Shown here: piece after piece, positions 15,701-23,399 of the stretch | Position numbering within the stretch: position 1 is the first letter of the stretch | Layout of the letters: each line of letters opens with the position of its first letter | Assembly: GCF_021397715.1 (NCBI RefSeq) | Contig: NZ_CP090207.1 | Coordinates: 2,604,001 to 2,668,000, forward strand | Origin: Pantoea agglomerans | GTDB taxonomy: Bacteria; Pseudomonadota; Gammaproteobacteria; Enterobacterales; Enterobacteriaceae | Length of the DNA: 64,000 nt | Reading direction: 5' to 3' | The notes under the pieces: model-generated | Told to the model about the DNA's origin: nothing | The model's database searches: none | The model's input: the letters and a program-made list of their open reading frames with translations, nothing else | Translations under genes and position numbers: made by a program

Positions 15701-17136
15701 AACCCGGTGGCGGCCTCTACCCGCAACGTCCTGCCCGCAACCGTAGCGCGTGCGGTGGAGATATCCGCCTGGGTCGCGGTCAGGGCGATCGCGTCCGCCG
15801 CCGTCTGGCTGTCGGCCAGATCGACCCGGCTGCCCTGCGCCTGGATCTGATTGTGTGCCAGATTTTTTCCCTGCGCGATCAGTTCGCCCTGGCTGGTGAG
15901 CACCAGATTACCGGGCTGGCTCAGCGTCCCGCTGCTGTCTGCACCCGCAGCCAGGATACCGTCGTGGCTGCTTTCAATACGCTGAGCCGTCAGCGTGGCG
16001 TGGCTGCTCGCACTCACCACGCCGCTGTTGCGTAGCGTACCGCCCGCGCTCAGCGTGACCGCCTGCTGTGAAAGGATTTTTCCGCTGTTACTTTGATCGC
16101 CCTGGCTGGCTAACTCCATCGGCGCCTGGCTTTGCAGCGTACCGCTGTTTTCCAGCCGGCCATCAACAGAGAGGCGCAGCTCACCCGCACTGGCGCCCAG
16201 TTCGCCCGCGTTACGGACTCCGACGCCTTTTTCCGTACCGGTCAGGGTGATTTTATTGGCATACATCCCGCCAATGGCCGCCACGTCGAGCGCAAAGTCA
16301 GGACGGGTTGTCTCGTCACCCGGTTTGACGCTGGTGACGTTTCCCTCTGCTGCTACCTGATTTTTACCGGTCACCACGTTCAGTTCGCGGGCATGAATTT
16401 TCGCGTTAACGGCCACCGACTGGGCGATGATCTGGGTGTAGTCGGCATCCGTCCCGTTAAAGCCGTTACCTTCGATATTGACCCGACCGCCGTTAACGTC
16501 AAAGCCTTTCAGCTGACCGTTTTCCATCAGCACCTGGCCGGTGGTCAGCGTATTGCGACTGGCATTGATGAAACCGCAGCCGTTACAGGTGATGCCGGAG
16601 GGATTAGCGATCACCACCGCCGCCCGCTTACCGGCCACCTCTATAAAACCATTGAGCTGGCTGGGATTGCGGCTGTTAACCTCGTTGAGGATCACGCTGG
16701 CTTCCTGCTTTGAAAGCCACGGGTTAGCCGCGACCATGCCGCCGATCTGAGTCTGGGTGTTCTGATGACTGTTGTTCAGGATGGCGCCGCGCCCGTCGAC
16801 ATCCAGCTGGCTAAACTGGTTGCGGGATACGCCCTGGCTGTTCGGAGTCTGGATATTGATCTGCGGCAGTCCGTTAGCCGTCGCCATGACCGTTGGCTGC
16901 TGGTTAGCCGGTGCCCGGCCGTCAGCCACGATATTCGCCTGCACCGGCAGGCTGATGACGCCCGCAGCCAGCCACAGTGAGAAGCTGATCGGTGTAATAC
17001 GCAACCGCGCTTCTGCACGCGTGGCGCGCTGGCGACAACGGGCCATGCGAGAGTAACCGCTGCGGGCAATATCGGGCACCACCATGAGCATGCCGCGAAC
17101 CCGGTTAAAGATGATGCGATAGCAAAGTTTATTCAT
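6742..17136 (-). CDS. cdiA: CdiA: contact-dependent inhibition effector, filamentous two-partner-secretion toxin
   Basis: About 3464 residues from ATG 17134-17136, chosen because MNKLCYRIIFNRVRG is the start of an extended signal peptide; a GTG three codons upstream is less likely. Order of parts: extended signal peptide (1-70); TPS secretion domain (about 70-320, with NPSGITCNGCGFINASRNTL); FHA-1 repeats (about 350-1420); a middle region that should contain the receptor-binding part; a Tyr/Pro-rich region (about 1750-2170) with a hexalysine run; FHA-2 repeats (about 2170-2850); pretoxin region ending in VENN (encoded at 7528-7539); and a 265-residue toxin tail. CdiA is exported by CdiB as a cell-surface filament and delivers its tail into neighbouring bacteria. 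The tail begins with a cysteine-containing entry part (CQGSKSC, CTGAQDC) and ends with a small domain containing WRVDYDPDKGTHINIWDY. Confidence 0.95.
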   Translation of the reverse strand: MNKLCYRIIFNRVRGMLMVVPDIARSGYSRMARCRQRATRAEARLRITPISFSLWLAAGVISLPVQANIVADGRAPANQQPTVMATANGLPQINIQTPNSQGVSRNQFSQLDVDGRGAILNNSHQNTQTQIGGMVAANPWLSKQEASVILNEVNSRNPSQLNGFIEVAGKRAAVVIANPSGITCNGCGFINASRNTLTTGQVLMENGQLKGFDVNGGRVNIEGNGFNGTDADYTQIIAQSVAVNAKIHARELNVVTGKNQVAAEGNVTSVKPGDETTRPDFALDVAAIGGMYANKITLTGTEKGVGVRNAGELGASAGELRLSVDGRLENSGTLQSQAPMELASQGDQSNSGKILSQQAVTLSAGGTLRNSGVVSASSHATLTAQRIESSHDGILAAGADSSGTLSQPGNLVLTSQGELIAQGKNLAHNQIQAQGSRVDLADSQTAADAIALTATQADISTARATVAGRTLRVEAATGLTNDDGKLAAGNLAVTAQNISNNRGLLRQQNRDALTLRTGSLLNNQGTIINEGDTHLQAQRIENRSGLIAGNGPSLQLDTPYLDNQQGTIQLAGDGALTLNTTQLAGNQGSVLSAGALNLSGGQLDLSQGETQAQTVTLTADSLNHRQGLLSQRAAGEMTIAVAGTTDNQAGRIESGGTLRLSSGELDNRGGTLLAADQGDLRVTVQGALTNSQGSLLAGQNLHLNGSRLENQQGRIAAVGGDATLAIGQGIDNTQGRIEAAQQLNSDSQGINNRDGVLLGHQIVADTQLGGLDNSRGNLVAQRGLNLTTGELNNHAGVIQSGSEMLIDTHGQALINSDSGQGGILSGGSLSLFSGETNNQHGMIAAASATTINSGTLNNADGTLMSEGPLVLNSGALDNQRGLLQSAETLSLDTQGALLTNSDSGERGGIVARGDLQLSTGQVNGNRGVIQGQNVIIDTHQQELNQQGGLLSAKGTLQLASGALNNRAGRLQSGGDMLLDTHGKALINQQSGDSGGVIAGGNLTLHSGETDNDSGVMASAGNAQLNSGALSNIDGILSAEGSLTLETAGVDNQRGLLQAGEALSLNTQGAALINNDSGQRAGIVSGGDLRLATGQITSNGGVILGKNITVDTRQQAFSNQQGQLGAKGTLQLDSGLVNNQAGRIESAGDLKLDSHGNSLVNRDSGTTGGLYSGGVLTLYTGQIDNQRGFITGSQGSLIQAGDVNNREGTLTGGRDLLSMTTGELQNQGGLLQAGSDLTLDTQGHALINSDSGNQRGIIALNDLTLRSGGINNQTGFIAAGNQATLIGAELNNSQGQIAGNGGLSINGQALNNSAGKLQSAGDVTINTAGQALTNQQGLIAASGNTRIDSGSLDNQQGQIQGGKELTLNLGQNLLQNQNGKLFSAGTTTLMAGQMINTSGQLQSIGTASLALTQQLDNSGGLLKSDRGLDITTPLLINRDTQQSGKGIEADQLSVQASSLDNSQGALRANTRLALTIQQALDNVSGLISSADTLTIQDSAQGQTLALNNRQGTLVADKEAQIIAASLSGDGQVASQGNLGIILADDFYNQGEVSANGTLRLTSGGTVTNDGAITAQQALFLTAQNVSNQASGEISAQQTHITAADTLENRGLIDGELTHLVARVVNNAGSGRIFGDHIAIAATLLNNLSEAGKAAVIAARQRLDVAAETINNLDHALIYSDGDLHLGGELDANNQATGQGRQLNNEGATIEAGHDATIAMAEINNSNRNLVTTTVITENSQHHDAVLKGHTDRFDWDQVDNSKKNKYNVHTAKMPDGTSGSEFYEYTYQRVVEETQIKESDPGKILSGGNMTFSADRLTNQDSQIVAGALLAGEIGELNNLATQGTRVTTDQGTVMRWYAKKKKKKLGGTKTSQGKSRSDYRPAPITETIDLQTLSWQANAAPQGNGYQTGNRQLQAVTTQAAAVGAVSGQLDSATVALGAADQGSPLLPAGQRYDSALTLDKLGSLKDRPLLLPLGQKFSLTLPATLVDGQSVTPVIRAVSPDIRLPDNSLYRLQPSSDSHYLVETDPRFVNQKQWLSSDYMQNALTADGSQMLKRLGDGYYEQRLVRDQIIQLTGSRYLSGYASDEEQYRGLMNNGVAFAQAYQLEPGVALTPAQMARLTSDIVWLVNQTVTLPDGTQQTVLVPQVYAKLKEGDLTGDGALLGGGSVALTARDDITNSGTIRGRDVTQLTAESLTSSGYISGNTVNLTTRQDITNLGGIISGDRQVSLLAGRDITSQSMLRDNGTDRRVDRPAGIYVQGSDGALTLSALNNITLAASDIGNAGENGTTRIQAGNDLTLSTVSTQHSENESWGSDNYRRLTQQSDTGTRITTGGALQLSAGQDIRATAADVTAGGALSVSAGRDIVLSAGNSRTDLTEHSRQSSKGLLSGSSLETHDELHDRQALSTTLSGDSVLLEAGRDIGITGSNVAGTRDVGLSAGRDLTVTTASETREETHQREEKKSGLMGTGGIGFTAGKAMQKSTTDSTGTLSRGSTLGSSDGSVTLSTGNQLKVHGSDLIAGKDLTLSGSDVNISAAENSHTALTKTEQKQSGLTLALSGTAGAALNTAVQTARTASETGDDRLKALQATKAALTATQAAQAAQMDGAQTDAANARNAAAGLKPGDKGYDEGATNTIGVSASYGSQSSKSETRTESREAQGSALGAGGNLAITATGAQPGSAGNILVQGSRLTAGGDLALAAKNDISLLSAQNSERTDSKNSSKGGSLGVGVGAGSGGYGISVSASVNAGKGRENGNGLTHTETMLEAGRDLSLNAGRDTTLTGAQARGERVTVESGRTLTLTSEQDSDRYDSQQQSASAGGSVTFGSMTGSASLNLSRDKMHSNWQSVAEQTGIFAGKGGFDVTAGEHTQLNGAVISSTATADKNRLDTGTLGFGDIANHADYKTEHQSAGISTGGSIGGQFAGNMANGLLAGLNDSGSADSVTKSAVSDGTIVIRDKEKQAQDVAALSRDVAGANPGLDKIFDKEKEQRRMETAQLLAEIGSQAGDIARTQGEIAGIQAQQDPAALKAAREQLAASGKPFTDADVAKQAYDTAMKPFGTGSSLQQGISAVTAAVQGLSGGNLAQAVSGASAPYLAEEIHKRTTDSNGKVNVQANLMAHAVLGAVTSYAAGNAALAGASGAAMGEYIAQQLYPGVKRKDLSEEQRQTISALGTLAAGLAGGVAGDSTADVVAGAQAGKNAVENNALSVQENQSRVHEMSQCQGSKSCEGAVTEKYKQISAAQQKRVVECTGAQDCVDKANEVSRLQTDYANRTSELLEKARADGGLSSAEQSELSILQVTTIQLEADRNAAIHNALMSGDSPEAKQLVINSLAQVVGTSAAGIATGIGKIKPGTQPGNRIEQILSPEKNWESARNKALDIVGNLGADSKPVIGRLEVSAGNGKVIGRQSSDGKVGWRVDYDPDKGTHINIWDYSQGKGPGKAVKQVIPFEGNEKAFETILKQLNR
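6745..7539 (-). other. CdiA-CT: toxin tail of CdiA from VENN to the end
   Basis: 265 residues, the variable, exchangeable part. First about 150 residues: probable cytoplasm-entry domain with two CxGxxxC-like pairs and a hydrophobic stretch near its end (LVINSLAQVVGTSAAGIATGIG). Last about 100 residues: toxin domain with conserved-looking polar clusters (GRQSSDGKVGWRVDYDP, GTHINIWDY, KQVIPFEGNE). Small size, charge and a single conserved-looking His suggest a nuclease of the kind found at the ends of Rhs/WapA/CdiA proteins, but no named family could be assigned. Confidence 0.55.
12900..16100 (-). repeat. FHA-1 repeat array inside cdiA
   Basis: Dozens of degenerate units of about 20 residues following the pattern LxNxxGxLxSxGxLxLxxxxLxN (for example LDNQRGLLQSAETLSLDTQG and the near copy LDNQRGLLQAGEALSLNTQG), encoding a beta-helical filament. 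Some units are near-identical at DNA level, as in segments around 13900-14000 and 14450-14520, which gives scope for unequal recombination and filament-length change. Confidence 0.85.
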
Positions 17137-17176
17137 AATGCGCACAGTCCATTGTCAGCAATAGGGATGAATAGGG

Positions 17177-18880
17177 TTAATAGTTCCAGTTGACGCTGAA
17201 GCCAAAAGTGACCGGATCGGTTTTAAAGCCATCGGGTTTCGACAGTGGCGTACCGGCAAAAAAGTCGTAGCTGAGACTGGCAGGCGTGATCGCACCGCGC
17301 AGTCCGACCACGCCACCCGCCAGATGACGGCCAACGGGTCCGCCCTGAGTAGCGCTGTGACCGCCCACTTCGCCGTAATCAACGCCCAGATAGAGCTCCT
17401 GGGCAGGCAGCGGCGTCTGCCAGGCCAGGGTGTTCTGCAGCGTCCAGCCGCGACTGGCGCTGAGGGTGCGTTCACCATCAAATCCACGCACCGTCCAGCG
17501 GTTGCCAATCGAAAACTCATCCTGCGGTGTCAGCGGGGTGTTACTCATCTGCCGACGATATTGGATGTTGTAACTTAAATGCTGCTTACCCAGCGTAAAG
17601 GGTGTTGTCAGCCCGGCCTGCCAGCTGAGAATTTTTGATAGCGCCGTGGCGTACGTGGAATCCTGCCAGGACTCCTCCCAGGCGGGCATGGCGCCAAACC
17701 AGCGCGTACCGCGCTGATAGCTGACACCGGCATCCAGCGTCGCCGGACCGATGTAGTGACGATGTGACAGACCGAGTCGCCAGGCGCTGGTGCGCCGCTT
17801 CTGACTTTCAATTTCGGTGTCATCGATAAAATTGCGCGACTCTCTGACCAACACATCCGCGCTGACGGTGGTTTTGGATGACGCGTTGCGGTGTAAAACC
17901 CGGCTGGCCTGCAGATCCAGTGAGCGGCTTTTACCGGCGTAGAGGAAATCACGGCTGTAGCCCGCCACCGTCTGGTGGTAGTCGTAATCGCTGGCGGTAA
18001 CGCCCAGCAGCCAGTAGCCCAGCGGTACCGAGTAGTGGCCTGACAGACTTTTGCTGCTTTTTCGCCCGGCGAAGCCGAGGTCACGACTGGCGGTGAGATA
18101 AAAAAGATCGCTGAGCGAGGTAGGGTTATCCAGCGCCAGCATCAACCCGCTCTGGTAACGTCCGGTGCTTTCGGTACCGGAATCATCCAGCCAGGCACCA
18201 AGCCGCCAGAAACGATGCTGTGTACGCTCGATCACAATGTCGCTTTCACCCGGCTTCTCACCCGGCCGCAGCGTCATATGCGCTTCGACACTGGGCAGTC
18301 GTTGCAGGTTCTCCAGCCCCTGCTCGATGTCACGCAGATCCAGCAGATTGCCCGAATGCGCCGGTAGCGCAGACCACAGGTTCACATAGTGAGACGATGA
18401 AGGTGTCAGCATCACATGACGCACTTTGCCAGGCACAATCAGGAAGCGCAGTTCGCCCTGCCGCAGATCCTGCTGCGGTGCCAGTACCCGTGTTGTGACC
18501 CAGCCGTGGTTAATCAGCCGGTTCTGCAGAATCGACATCAGCTGACTGATGCCTTTTACGCCCAGGCATTGACCATTGGCCTGGCTGGCAAGGCGCTGCA
18601 ACGGCACCCAGTGCGGCAGCGCCTCCTGCCCGGAAAGCGTAACCTGATGGATGACAAAACAGGGCGTTTCGTGCGGAAAAGTGAGATGTGAAGGCGACGG
18701 AACCGGTTCGGATAAGCGGATATCCGGGGCCTGAGGTTGCAGGCGTTCCTGCTGCGCTTTTTGTTGCTCCTGCTGATGCTGTAACTGCGCGTCGCCCGGC
18801 GCAGCCTGAGCCATGCCCGGGATCATTGCGCACAGCAGAATCGCGGTTGCTGAAAATCGTCCTTTATTTTCTGGCTGCAT
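17177..18880 (-). CDS. cdiB: CdiB: TpsB/Omp85-family outer-membrane exporter of CdiA
   Basis: 567 residues: signal peptide (1-26), Gln-rich linker, two POTRA domains (about 70-215, including [11 protein letters not shown] and [12 protein letters not shown]), then a 16-strand barrel ending in FGFSVNWNY with terminal aromatic residue. The TpsB hallmark VRGF (in [13 protein letters not shown]) of the substrate-gating loop and the DYGEV segment are present. CdiB threads CdiA through the outer membrane after recognising its TPS domain. cdiA starts 40 bases downstream, so both are probably on one transcript in the E. coli-type order B-A-I. Ribosome-binding site before ATG 18880 is weak. Confidence 0.95.
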   Translation of the reverse strand: MQPENKGRFSATAILLCAMIPGMAQAAPGDAQLQHQQEQQKAQQERLQPQAPDIRLSEPVPSPSHLTFPHETPCFVIHQVTLSGQEALPHWVPLQRLASQANGQCLGVKGISQLMSILQNRLINHGWVTTRVLAPQQDLRQGELRFLIVPGKVRHVMLTPSSSHYVNLWSALPAHSGNLLDLRDIEQGLENLQRLPSVEAHMTLRPGEKPGESDIVIERTQHRFWRLGAWLDDSGTESTGRYQSGLMLALDNPTSLSDLFYLTASRDLGFAGRKSSKSLSGHYSVPLGYWLLGVTASDYDYHQTVAGYSRDFLYAGKSRSLDLQASRVLHRNASSKTTVSADVLVRESRNFIDDTEIESQKRRTSAWRLGLSHRHYIGPATLDAGVSYQRGTRWFGAMPAWEESWQDSTYATALSKILSWQAGLTTPFTLGKQHLSYNIQYRRQMSNTPLTPQDEFSIGNRWTVRGFDGERTLSASRGWTLQNTLAWQTPLPAQELYLGVDYGEVGGHSATQGGPVGRHLAGGVVGLRGAITPASLSYDFFAGTPLSKPDGFKTDPVTFGFSVNWNY

Positions 18881-18935
18881 AATAGGTCCATTTATTAAAT
18901 GTAACAGAATATATCACTCCGTATATTCCGCGTAC

Positions 18936-18963
18936 ATTATGCGCCCGGGCAATAAAATCTCAA
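18936..18963 (-). promoter_or_regulatory. Candidate sigma-70 promoter for cdiBAI
   Basis: On minus: TTGAGA (18958-18963), 16-base spacer, CATAAT (18936-18941), about 56 bases ahead of the cdiB ATG. The upstream A/T tract could act as an UP element. Predicted by eye only. Confidence 0.4.
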
Positions 18964-19326
18964 GAAAAAAAAGCAGAAAACTTACACAAAACTTACAATA
19001 CTTAACGGAAGCCCTTACTGATAAAAGTACCGATAATTACCAGTAATTCCACCCGAGTCGCGATGTGAGTGGGTAATTTTTCGCGGACACTCATGAACAG
19101 GCAACACCACAGACGTAGCGGGTTTCCGATAAAATGGCTCAATATTTATTTCAAAGCCTTCCACCTTTTATTTTACTTACCATCGGATCTGTAAATTTCT
19201 TTTTAACCTGATTTGTCATTCTGGAACGACTGTTAACTGAATAATCAAGCAGAATTTTCGGCGCGGGTGTTAAAGCGGCTACCCTGACCCATCATCCGCC
19301 TGAAAGGCCTGCCCTCCCTTTTTGGG

Positions 19327-19357
19327 TAAAAAAAAGCCTCCTCACGAATGAGGAGGC
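19327..19357 (-). terminator. Rho-independent terminator of ndh
   Basis: Perfect 9-bp stem 19336-19344 with 19349-19357, loop of four, followed on minus by an eight-base T-run. Fifty bases after the ndh stop. Confidence 0.9.
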
Positions 19358-19407
19358 CGGATAACAACAGCAGCCAGCCGCGATCGCGATCGCGTCAGGC
19401 GTGGGGG

Positions 19408-20712
19408 TTAGTGCAGCTTGAGCCGCGGGCGGATTACCCTATTGATACTGCCGACCAGCATCATCAGCCCGGTTTTGAAATAGCCATGCAGTGCAATCTG
19501 GTGCATACGGTAGAGCGAGATGTACACAAAGCGCGCAATGCGCCCTTCAACCATCATCGATCCGCGCATCAGGTTACCCATCAGGCTGCCGACGGTACTG
19601 AAGCGTGACAGTGAGACCAGCGAGCCGTGATCTTTATAGACGTAGGCTTTCAGGGGCTTACCCTGACGCTGCGCCAGAATATTTTCCATGGCGCGTGATG
19701 CCATCTGGTGTGCCGATTGCGCACGCGGCGGAACAAAGCCGCCACCTGGCAAGGCGCAGGAGGCGCAATCGCCAATCGCATAGATGTCTTCATCCAGCGT
19801 GGTTTGCAGCGTCTCTTTCACCACCAGCTGATTGATACGGTTGGTCTCCAGCCCGCCAATCTCTTTCAGAAAGTCAGGGGCTTTGATGCCGGCGGCCCAT
19901 ACCATCAGGTCAGCCTCAATAAACTCACCGTTTTTAGTATTCAGGCCGTGGCGCTCGGCGCTGGTCACCATGGTCTGCGTCAACACCCGCACGCCCAGCT
20001 TGGTCAGCTCCTGATGGGCGGCCGCTGAGATGCGCGGCGGTAGCGCGGGCAGAATGCGCTCGCCCGCCTCAACCAGCGTGACGTTCAGCGCTTCGCGTCC
20101 CAGTCCTTTAAAGCCATAACTGTGCAGCTGTTTTACCGCATTGTGCAGTTCCGCCGACAGCTCGACGCCGGTTGCGCCGCCGCCGACAATTGCGATGTTT
20201 ACCTTCTCCACTTTGCCTTCGCTGGCCGAGAACTTCAGGAACAGGTTGAGCATTTCATTGTGAAAACGGCGCGCCTGATGCGGGTTGTCGAGGAAAATGC
20301 AGTGATCTTTGACGCCGGGGGTACCGAAGTCATTGGACGTGCTGCCCAGCGCCATCACCAGCTGGTCATACGCCACTTCGCGTTGTGGCACCAGCACCTC
20401 GCCGTTGGCATCCAGCACTTCTGCCAGCTGGATCACTTTGCGGGTGCGATCGATATCGGTCAGCGAGCCAAGCTGAAATTCAAATCCGTGGTTGCGGGCG
20501 TGCGCCAGATAGCTTAACGCATCAATCCCTTCATCCATTGAGCCGGTAGCCACTTCATGCAGCAGCGGTTTCCACAGGTGGCTGTGGTTACGATCTACCA
20601 GAATGATTTCGGCTTTCTTTTTACGACCGAGTTTATGACCCAGCTGCGTCGCCATTTCCAGGCCGCCAGCGCCCCCTCCAACGATAACAATTTTCTTAAC
20701 AGACGTAGTCAA
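19408..20712 (-). CDS. ndh: NADH:quinone oxidoreductase II (NDH-2)
   Basis: 434 residues, the same length as the E. coli enzyme. A single-subunit, non-proton-pumping FAD enzyme on the inner face of the membrane that passes electrons from NADH to ubiquinone. Two dinucleotide-binding folds: [16 protein letters not shown] at the N-terminus (FAD) and [19 protein letters not shown] near residue 170 (NADH); the DIYAIGDCA flavin motif and the amphipathic C-terminus [23 protein letters not shown] are also seen. Start is the second of two TTG codons (20710-20712): AGGGGG lies six bases upstream and the N-terminus [10 protein letters not shown] then aligns with E. coli. A perfect FNR site lies upstream. 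Confidence 0.96.
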   Translation of the reverse strand: MTTSVKKIVIVGGGAGGLEMATQLGHKLGRKKKAEIILVDRNHSHLWKPLLHEVATGSMDEGIDALSYLAHARNHGFEFQLGSLTDIDRTRKVIQLAEVLDANGEVLVPQREVAYDQLVMALGSTSNDFGTPGVKDHCIFLDNPHQARRFHNEMLNLFLKFSASEGKVEKVNIAIVGGGATGVELSAELHNAVKQLHSYGFKGLGREALNVTLVEAGERILPALPPRISAAAHQELTKLGVRVLTQTMVTSAERHGLNTKNGEFIEADLMVWAAGIKAPDFLKEIGGLETNRINQLVVKETLQTTLDEDIYAIGDCASCALPGGGFVPPRAQSAHQMASRAMENILAQRQGKPLKAYVYKDHGSLVSLSRFSTVGSLMGNLMRGSMMVEGRIARFVYISLYRMHQIALHGYFKTGLMMLVGSINRVIRPRLKLH

Positions 20713-20846
20713 CAAGGACCCCCTCAAATTGTGAACCAAAAGTTAATCAATGGTTAAATTAAACCTTAATAAACATAGGGTTGGCGAAGTTAAAATCGCA
20801 ATCTGAGGGCAGAATAGCATGGCGCAGACAGGAGAACATAAGAAAA

Positions 20847-20860
20847 TTGATATACATCAA
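20847..20860 (-). promoter_or_regulatory. FNR binding site upstream of ndh
   Basis: TTGATATACATCAA is an exact palindromic match to the FNR consensus TTGAT-N4-ATCAA, 135 bases before the ndh start. FNR represses ndh in E. coli under anaerobic conditions, so the site is expected here. Confidence 0.8.
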
Positions 20861-20893
20861 AGCAGGCAGATAAAACTCAGAAAATTACGCAGC

Positions 20894-20918
20894 GAAAACA
20901 GGCACCTCGCGGTGCCCT
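20894..20918 (-). terminator. Terminator of the hinT-ycfP operon
   Basis: Six-bp GC stem (GGCACC 20901-20906 with GGTGCC 20911-20916), tight TCGC loop, followed on minus by TGTTTT. Six bases after the ycfP stop. Confidence 0.7.
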
Positions 20919-20923
20919 TTTGC

Positions 20924-21466
20924 TTAACCCAATGTTTTGAAAGCTTTTATCCGCTGAAGATGTGGGGAGATATTTTTGAATTTGTGCCCTTCGGACTCGT
21001 CCCAGACAATTTCATAAAAAGGATGGAGTTGATCGGCGATACGCTGGCTGTCGAGTGCCTCATCCTGTCGCGAAAGAAAGGTCAGGCAGCGGTCACGATT
21101 GCGTTCGCGAAAATCGCTGACGCATTTGGTCGCGATATCCTGATACTCCTCCGGGCGGTCAATTTTTCCTTCCATGTTCTCAAACGGATAGAGGTTAGGA
21201 TTAAAAATCGCCTGGCGGATGCCGCACAAAAACCCGATGCGCTCTGACCAGTAACCGCCCAGCCCTACGCCACAAATCAGCGGCCGATCGTCGTCGCTCA
21301 GGCTCAGCATTTTATCGGTCTCTTTCAGCAGAAACTGCATGTCATGTTTGGGATGACGGGTGCTGTAACTGATCAACCTGACGTCAGGATCGATAAACTG
21401 CAGTTGCAGCACCTTTTCGTGATTACCCGGACTGGTGGAATCAAAACCGTGCAGATAGATGATCAT
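20924..21466 (-). CDS. ycfP: YcfP, alpha/beta-hydrolase-fold protein of unknown function
   Basis: 180 residues, UPF0227 family. N-terminus [19 protein letters not shown] has the HG motif of alpha/beta hydrolases, and GVGLGG occupies the nucleophile-elbow place, but the usual Ser is replaced in the Gly-Val-Gly-Leu-Gly turn, as in other YcfP proteins, so hydrolase activity is doubtful. Start ATG 21464-21466, with GAGG six bases upstream and exact agreement with the E. coli N-terminus; an in-frame TTG further up is not favoured. Last gene of the hinT-ycfL-lpoB-thiK-nagZ-ycfP group. Confidence 0.93.
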   Translation of the reverse strand: MIIYLHGFDSTSPGNHEKVLQLQFIDPDVRLISYSTRHPKHDMQFLLKETDKMLSLSDDDRPLICGVGLGGYWSERIGFLCGIRQAIFNPNLYPFENMEGKIDRPEEYQDIATKCVSDFRERNRDRCLTFLSRQDEALDSQRIADQLHPFYEIVWDESEGHKFKNISPHLQRIKAFKTLG

Positions 21467-21506
21467 GATAATCCTCAAGGTAGAGATAGCGCCGGGCAGT
21501 CACTGC

Positions 21507-22547
21507 TTACCGCGACGCTTTATAAGCCAGCCAGCGTTCCTGAAGTGAACTCAGTTGCTGCGCATTGCTTTTCCAGCGACGGCTTGCCTGCAGGCTGTCG
21601 CGGGTAAAAGTGCCTCGATGATACAACTGCGTGACCCGCTCTGCCCCGATCAAGGTCAGGTTATCTAACACACTGATAGCCCCCTGACGCTGATTGCAGA
21701 CCAGAATCATGTCACAGCCGGCAGCAAGCGATTGTTGCGCACGCTCCGGATAGCTCCCCATCACGGCAGCCCCTTCCATCGACAGATCGTCGGAGAAGAT
21801 GACGCCGTTAAAGCCCAGCTGCTGGCGTAACACCGTTTTGAGCCAGTAAGGCGAACCGCTGGCGGGTAGCGGATCGATGTCAGTGTAGATCACGTGCGCC
21901 GGCATAATGGCGTCCAGCGCCTGTTCTTCGATCAGCGTGCTGAAGATCGCCATATCATGCTCGCGCAGCGTGGCTTCATCGCGCGGATCGCGTGGCGTCT
22001 CTTTGTGTGAATCGGCGCTGACTGCCCCGTGGCCGGGGAAATGTTTCCCAGTGGTTTTCATGCCGGCTTCGTGCATTCCGGCAATAAAGCGGCGGGCGAC
22101 CGCCAGCGCAATCGCCGGATCGGCATGAAACGACCGGTCGCCGATCGCTGCGCTGATGTGGCCGATGTCGAGCACCGGTGCGAAGCTGATGTCGATATCC
22201 ATCGCGATCATCTCGGCAGCCATCTGCCATCCCGCCTGTTGCGCCAGCTCGCCTGCGGTCGTTTGATCGTGGAGCGCGGCAAACGACTGCATTGCCGGCA
22301 ACTGGGTGAAGCCGTCCCGGAAACGCTGGACCCGTCCGCCCTCCTGATCCACTGCCACCACCAGCCGGGTGTGCGATGCCGCGCGGATCTGCCGCACCAA
22401 CTCCGCCAGCTGCGCCGGATCGTGATAATTACGGGCAAACAGTATCAGCCCGCCAACCAGCGGATGCTGCAAAATTTCGCGCTCTTCGCCGTCCAGCTCA
22501 TAGCCTTCGACGTCGAGCATCAATGGGCCGGGTAAATGTGATGTCAT
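21507..22547 (-). CDS. nagZ: Beta-N-acetylglucosaminidase NagZ
   Basis: 346-residue GH3 cytoplasmic enzyme that removes GlcNAc from 1,6-anhydroMurNAc-peptides during cell-wall recycling; its products can induce AmpC beta-lactamase through AmpR in species that have it. Motifs: [11 protein letters not shown] (substrate binding), the catalytic loop [16 protein letters not shown] with its Asp/His pair, and SDDLSMEGA with the nucleophile Asp. Five residues longer at the N-terminus (MTSHL) than the E. coli protein. Follows thiK by 40 bases. Confidence 0.96.
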   Translation of the reverse strand: MTSHLPGPLMLDVEGYELDGEEREILQHPLVGGLILFARNYHDPAQLAELVRQIRAASHTRLVVAVDQEGGRVQRFRDGFTQLPAMQSFAALHDQTTAGELAQQAGWQMAAEMIAMDIDISFAPVLDIGHISAAIGDRSFHADPAIALAVARRFIAGMHEAGMKTTGKHFPGHGAVSADSHKETPRDPRDEATLREHDMAIFSTLIEEQALDAIMPAHVIYTDIDPLPASGSPYWLKTVLRQQLGFNGVIFSDDLSMEGAAVMGSYPERAQQSLAAGCDMILVCNQRQGAISVLDNLTLIGAERVTQLYHRGTFTRDSLQASRRWKSNAQQLSSLQERWLAYKASR

Positions 22548-22586
22548 AACCTGAATCCTGTCGCATTGCGTCGCTGCGCAACGCCG

Positions 22587-23399
22587 TTAAATCTGTTCCC
22601 AGCTCTGTCGAGCCATCTGTTGCAAAGTTTCATCGCCACTTTGCTCGGCGCGCAGCTGATACCAGCTGGCCATCAATAGCCGCAGCCACGGTTGCCAGCA
22701 TGCCACCTGCCGCTGAAGCGTGCTCAACGGCAGTCGTGCCGCGTCAGCGTACTCTCTCAGCCAGTCAGCCTGATGCTGCGGATCGGCCGCGCAGACCGCA
22801 GCCAGTTCCAGTGCCACATCGCCATCCGCCGCATATTCCCAGTCGATTAAACGCAGCTGCCGGGCATCCTGGATCAGATTGCCGCCGTGGACATCCATAT
22901 GCAGCGGTGCCAGCCTCAGCGGTCGGGGCTCGCCCTGCCGGGTGAGGCTCTGCAGCGCGGCCAGCCAGCGGTGATGTCGCTGCTGACACGCCTGCCAGTA
23001 GTGCCACAGCAGCGGCCGCAGCAGCAGGCGATAGCCGGTCAGCGGCTGCTGATGCAGCTGTCGCAGCAGTGCGACAACTGCCGGACGTTGCTGACTGAAC
23101 GCCGCGCTGTCGAGCGGTTCGCCAGCCGACCATGTCAGCAGCACGCCGTGACGGTTGCCCGCGATCGGTGGTGCCGCCAGGCCAGCCGGCTGCAGTTTGC
23201 TTAACAGACGAAACTCACGCTGCCGATCGACAAACGGAATAGCGGGTTGCGGTGCGGGCCGCGCGATAAAAGTCCCGCGCGGCGTGACAATTTTCTGGCT
23301 CTGGCCGGTCAGGCCGGCCAGCGGCGTGACGGTCATTGAAGCGGTCTCACCGATGGCCTGCTGAATAATCCGCTGGAAAGCCGGATTAATTCTGTGCAA
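22587..23399 (-). CDS. thiK: Thiamine kinase ThiK
   Basis: 270 residues, aminoglycoside-phosphotransferase-like fold. It phosphorylates salvaged thiamine to thiamine monophosphate. Catalytic loop LHMDVHGGNLI and metal-binding RLIDWEYAADGDVALELA are intact. The best frame starts at TTG 23397-23399, overlapping the end of lpoB by 14 bases, and no strong ribosome-binding site is visible, so translation may depend on coupling to lpoB. The next ATG (23336) would remove residues that align with the NP-containing N-terminus of E. coli ThiK. The N-terminal half is divergent from E. coli. Confidence 0.88.
   Translation of the reverse strand: MHRINPAFQRIIQQAIGETASMTVTPLAGLTGQSQKIVTPRGTFIARPAPQPAIPFVDRQREFRLLSKLQPAGLAAPPIAGNRHGVLLTWSAGEPLDSAAFSQQRPAVVALLRQLHQQPLTGYRLLLRPLLWHYWQACQQRHHRWLAALQSLTRQGEPRPLRLAPLHMDVHGGNLIQDARQLRLIDWEYAADGDVALELAAVCAADPQHQADWLREYADAARLPLSTLQRQVACWQPWLRLLMASWYQLRAEQSGDETLQQMARQSWEQI

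Larger units (their letters stand above)
18881..19407. other. Intergenic stretch between cdiB and ndh
   Basis: Contains the presumed cdiB promoter, an A/T-rich upstream tract (about 18950-19030) with runs of A that could suit H-NS-type silencing, and the ndh terminator. No coding sequence seen. Confidence 0.6.

Noticed and set aside
12900-16100. Regularly spaced repeats that could be mistaken for a CRISPR array
   Set aside because: Repeats are in-frame, degenerate and coding (FHA-1 units); no constant repeat/spacer lengths and no cas genes.
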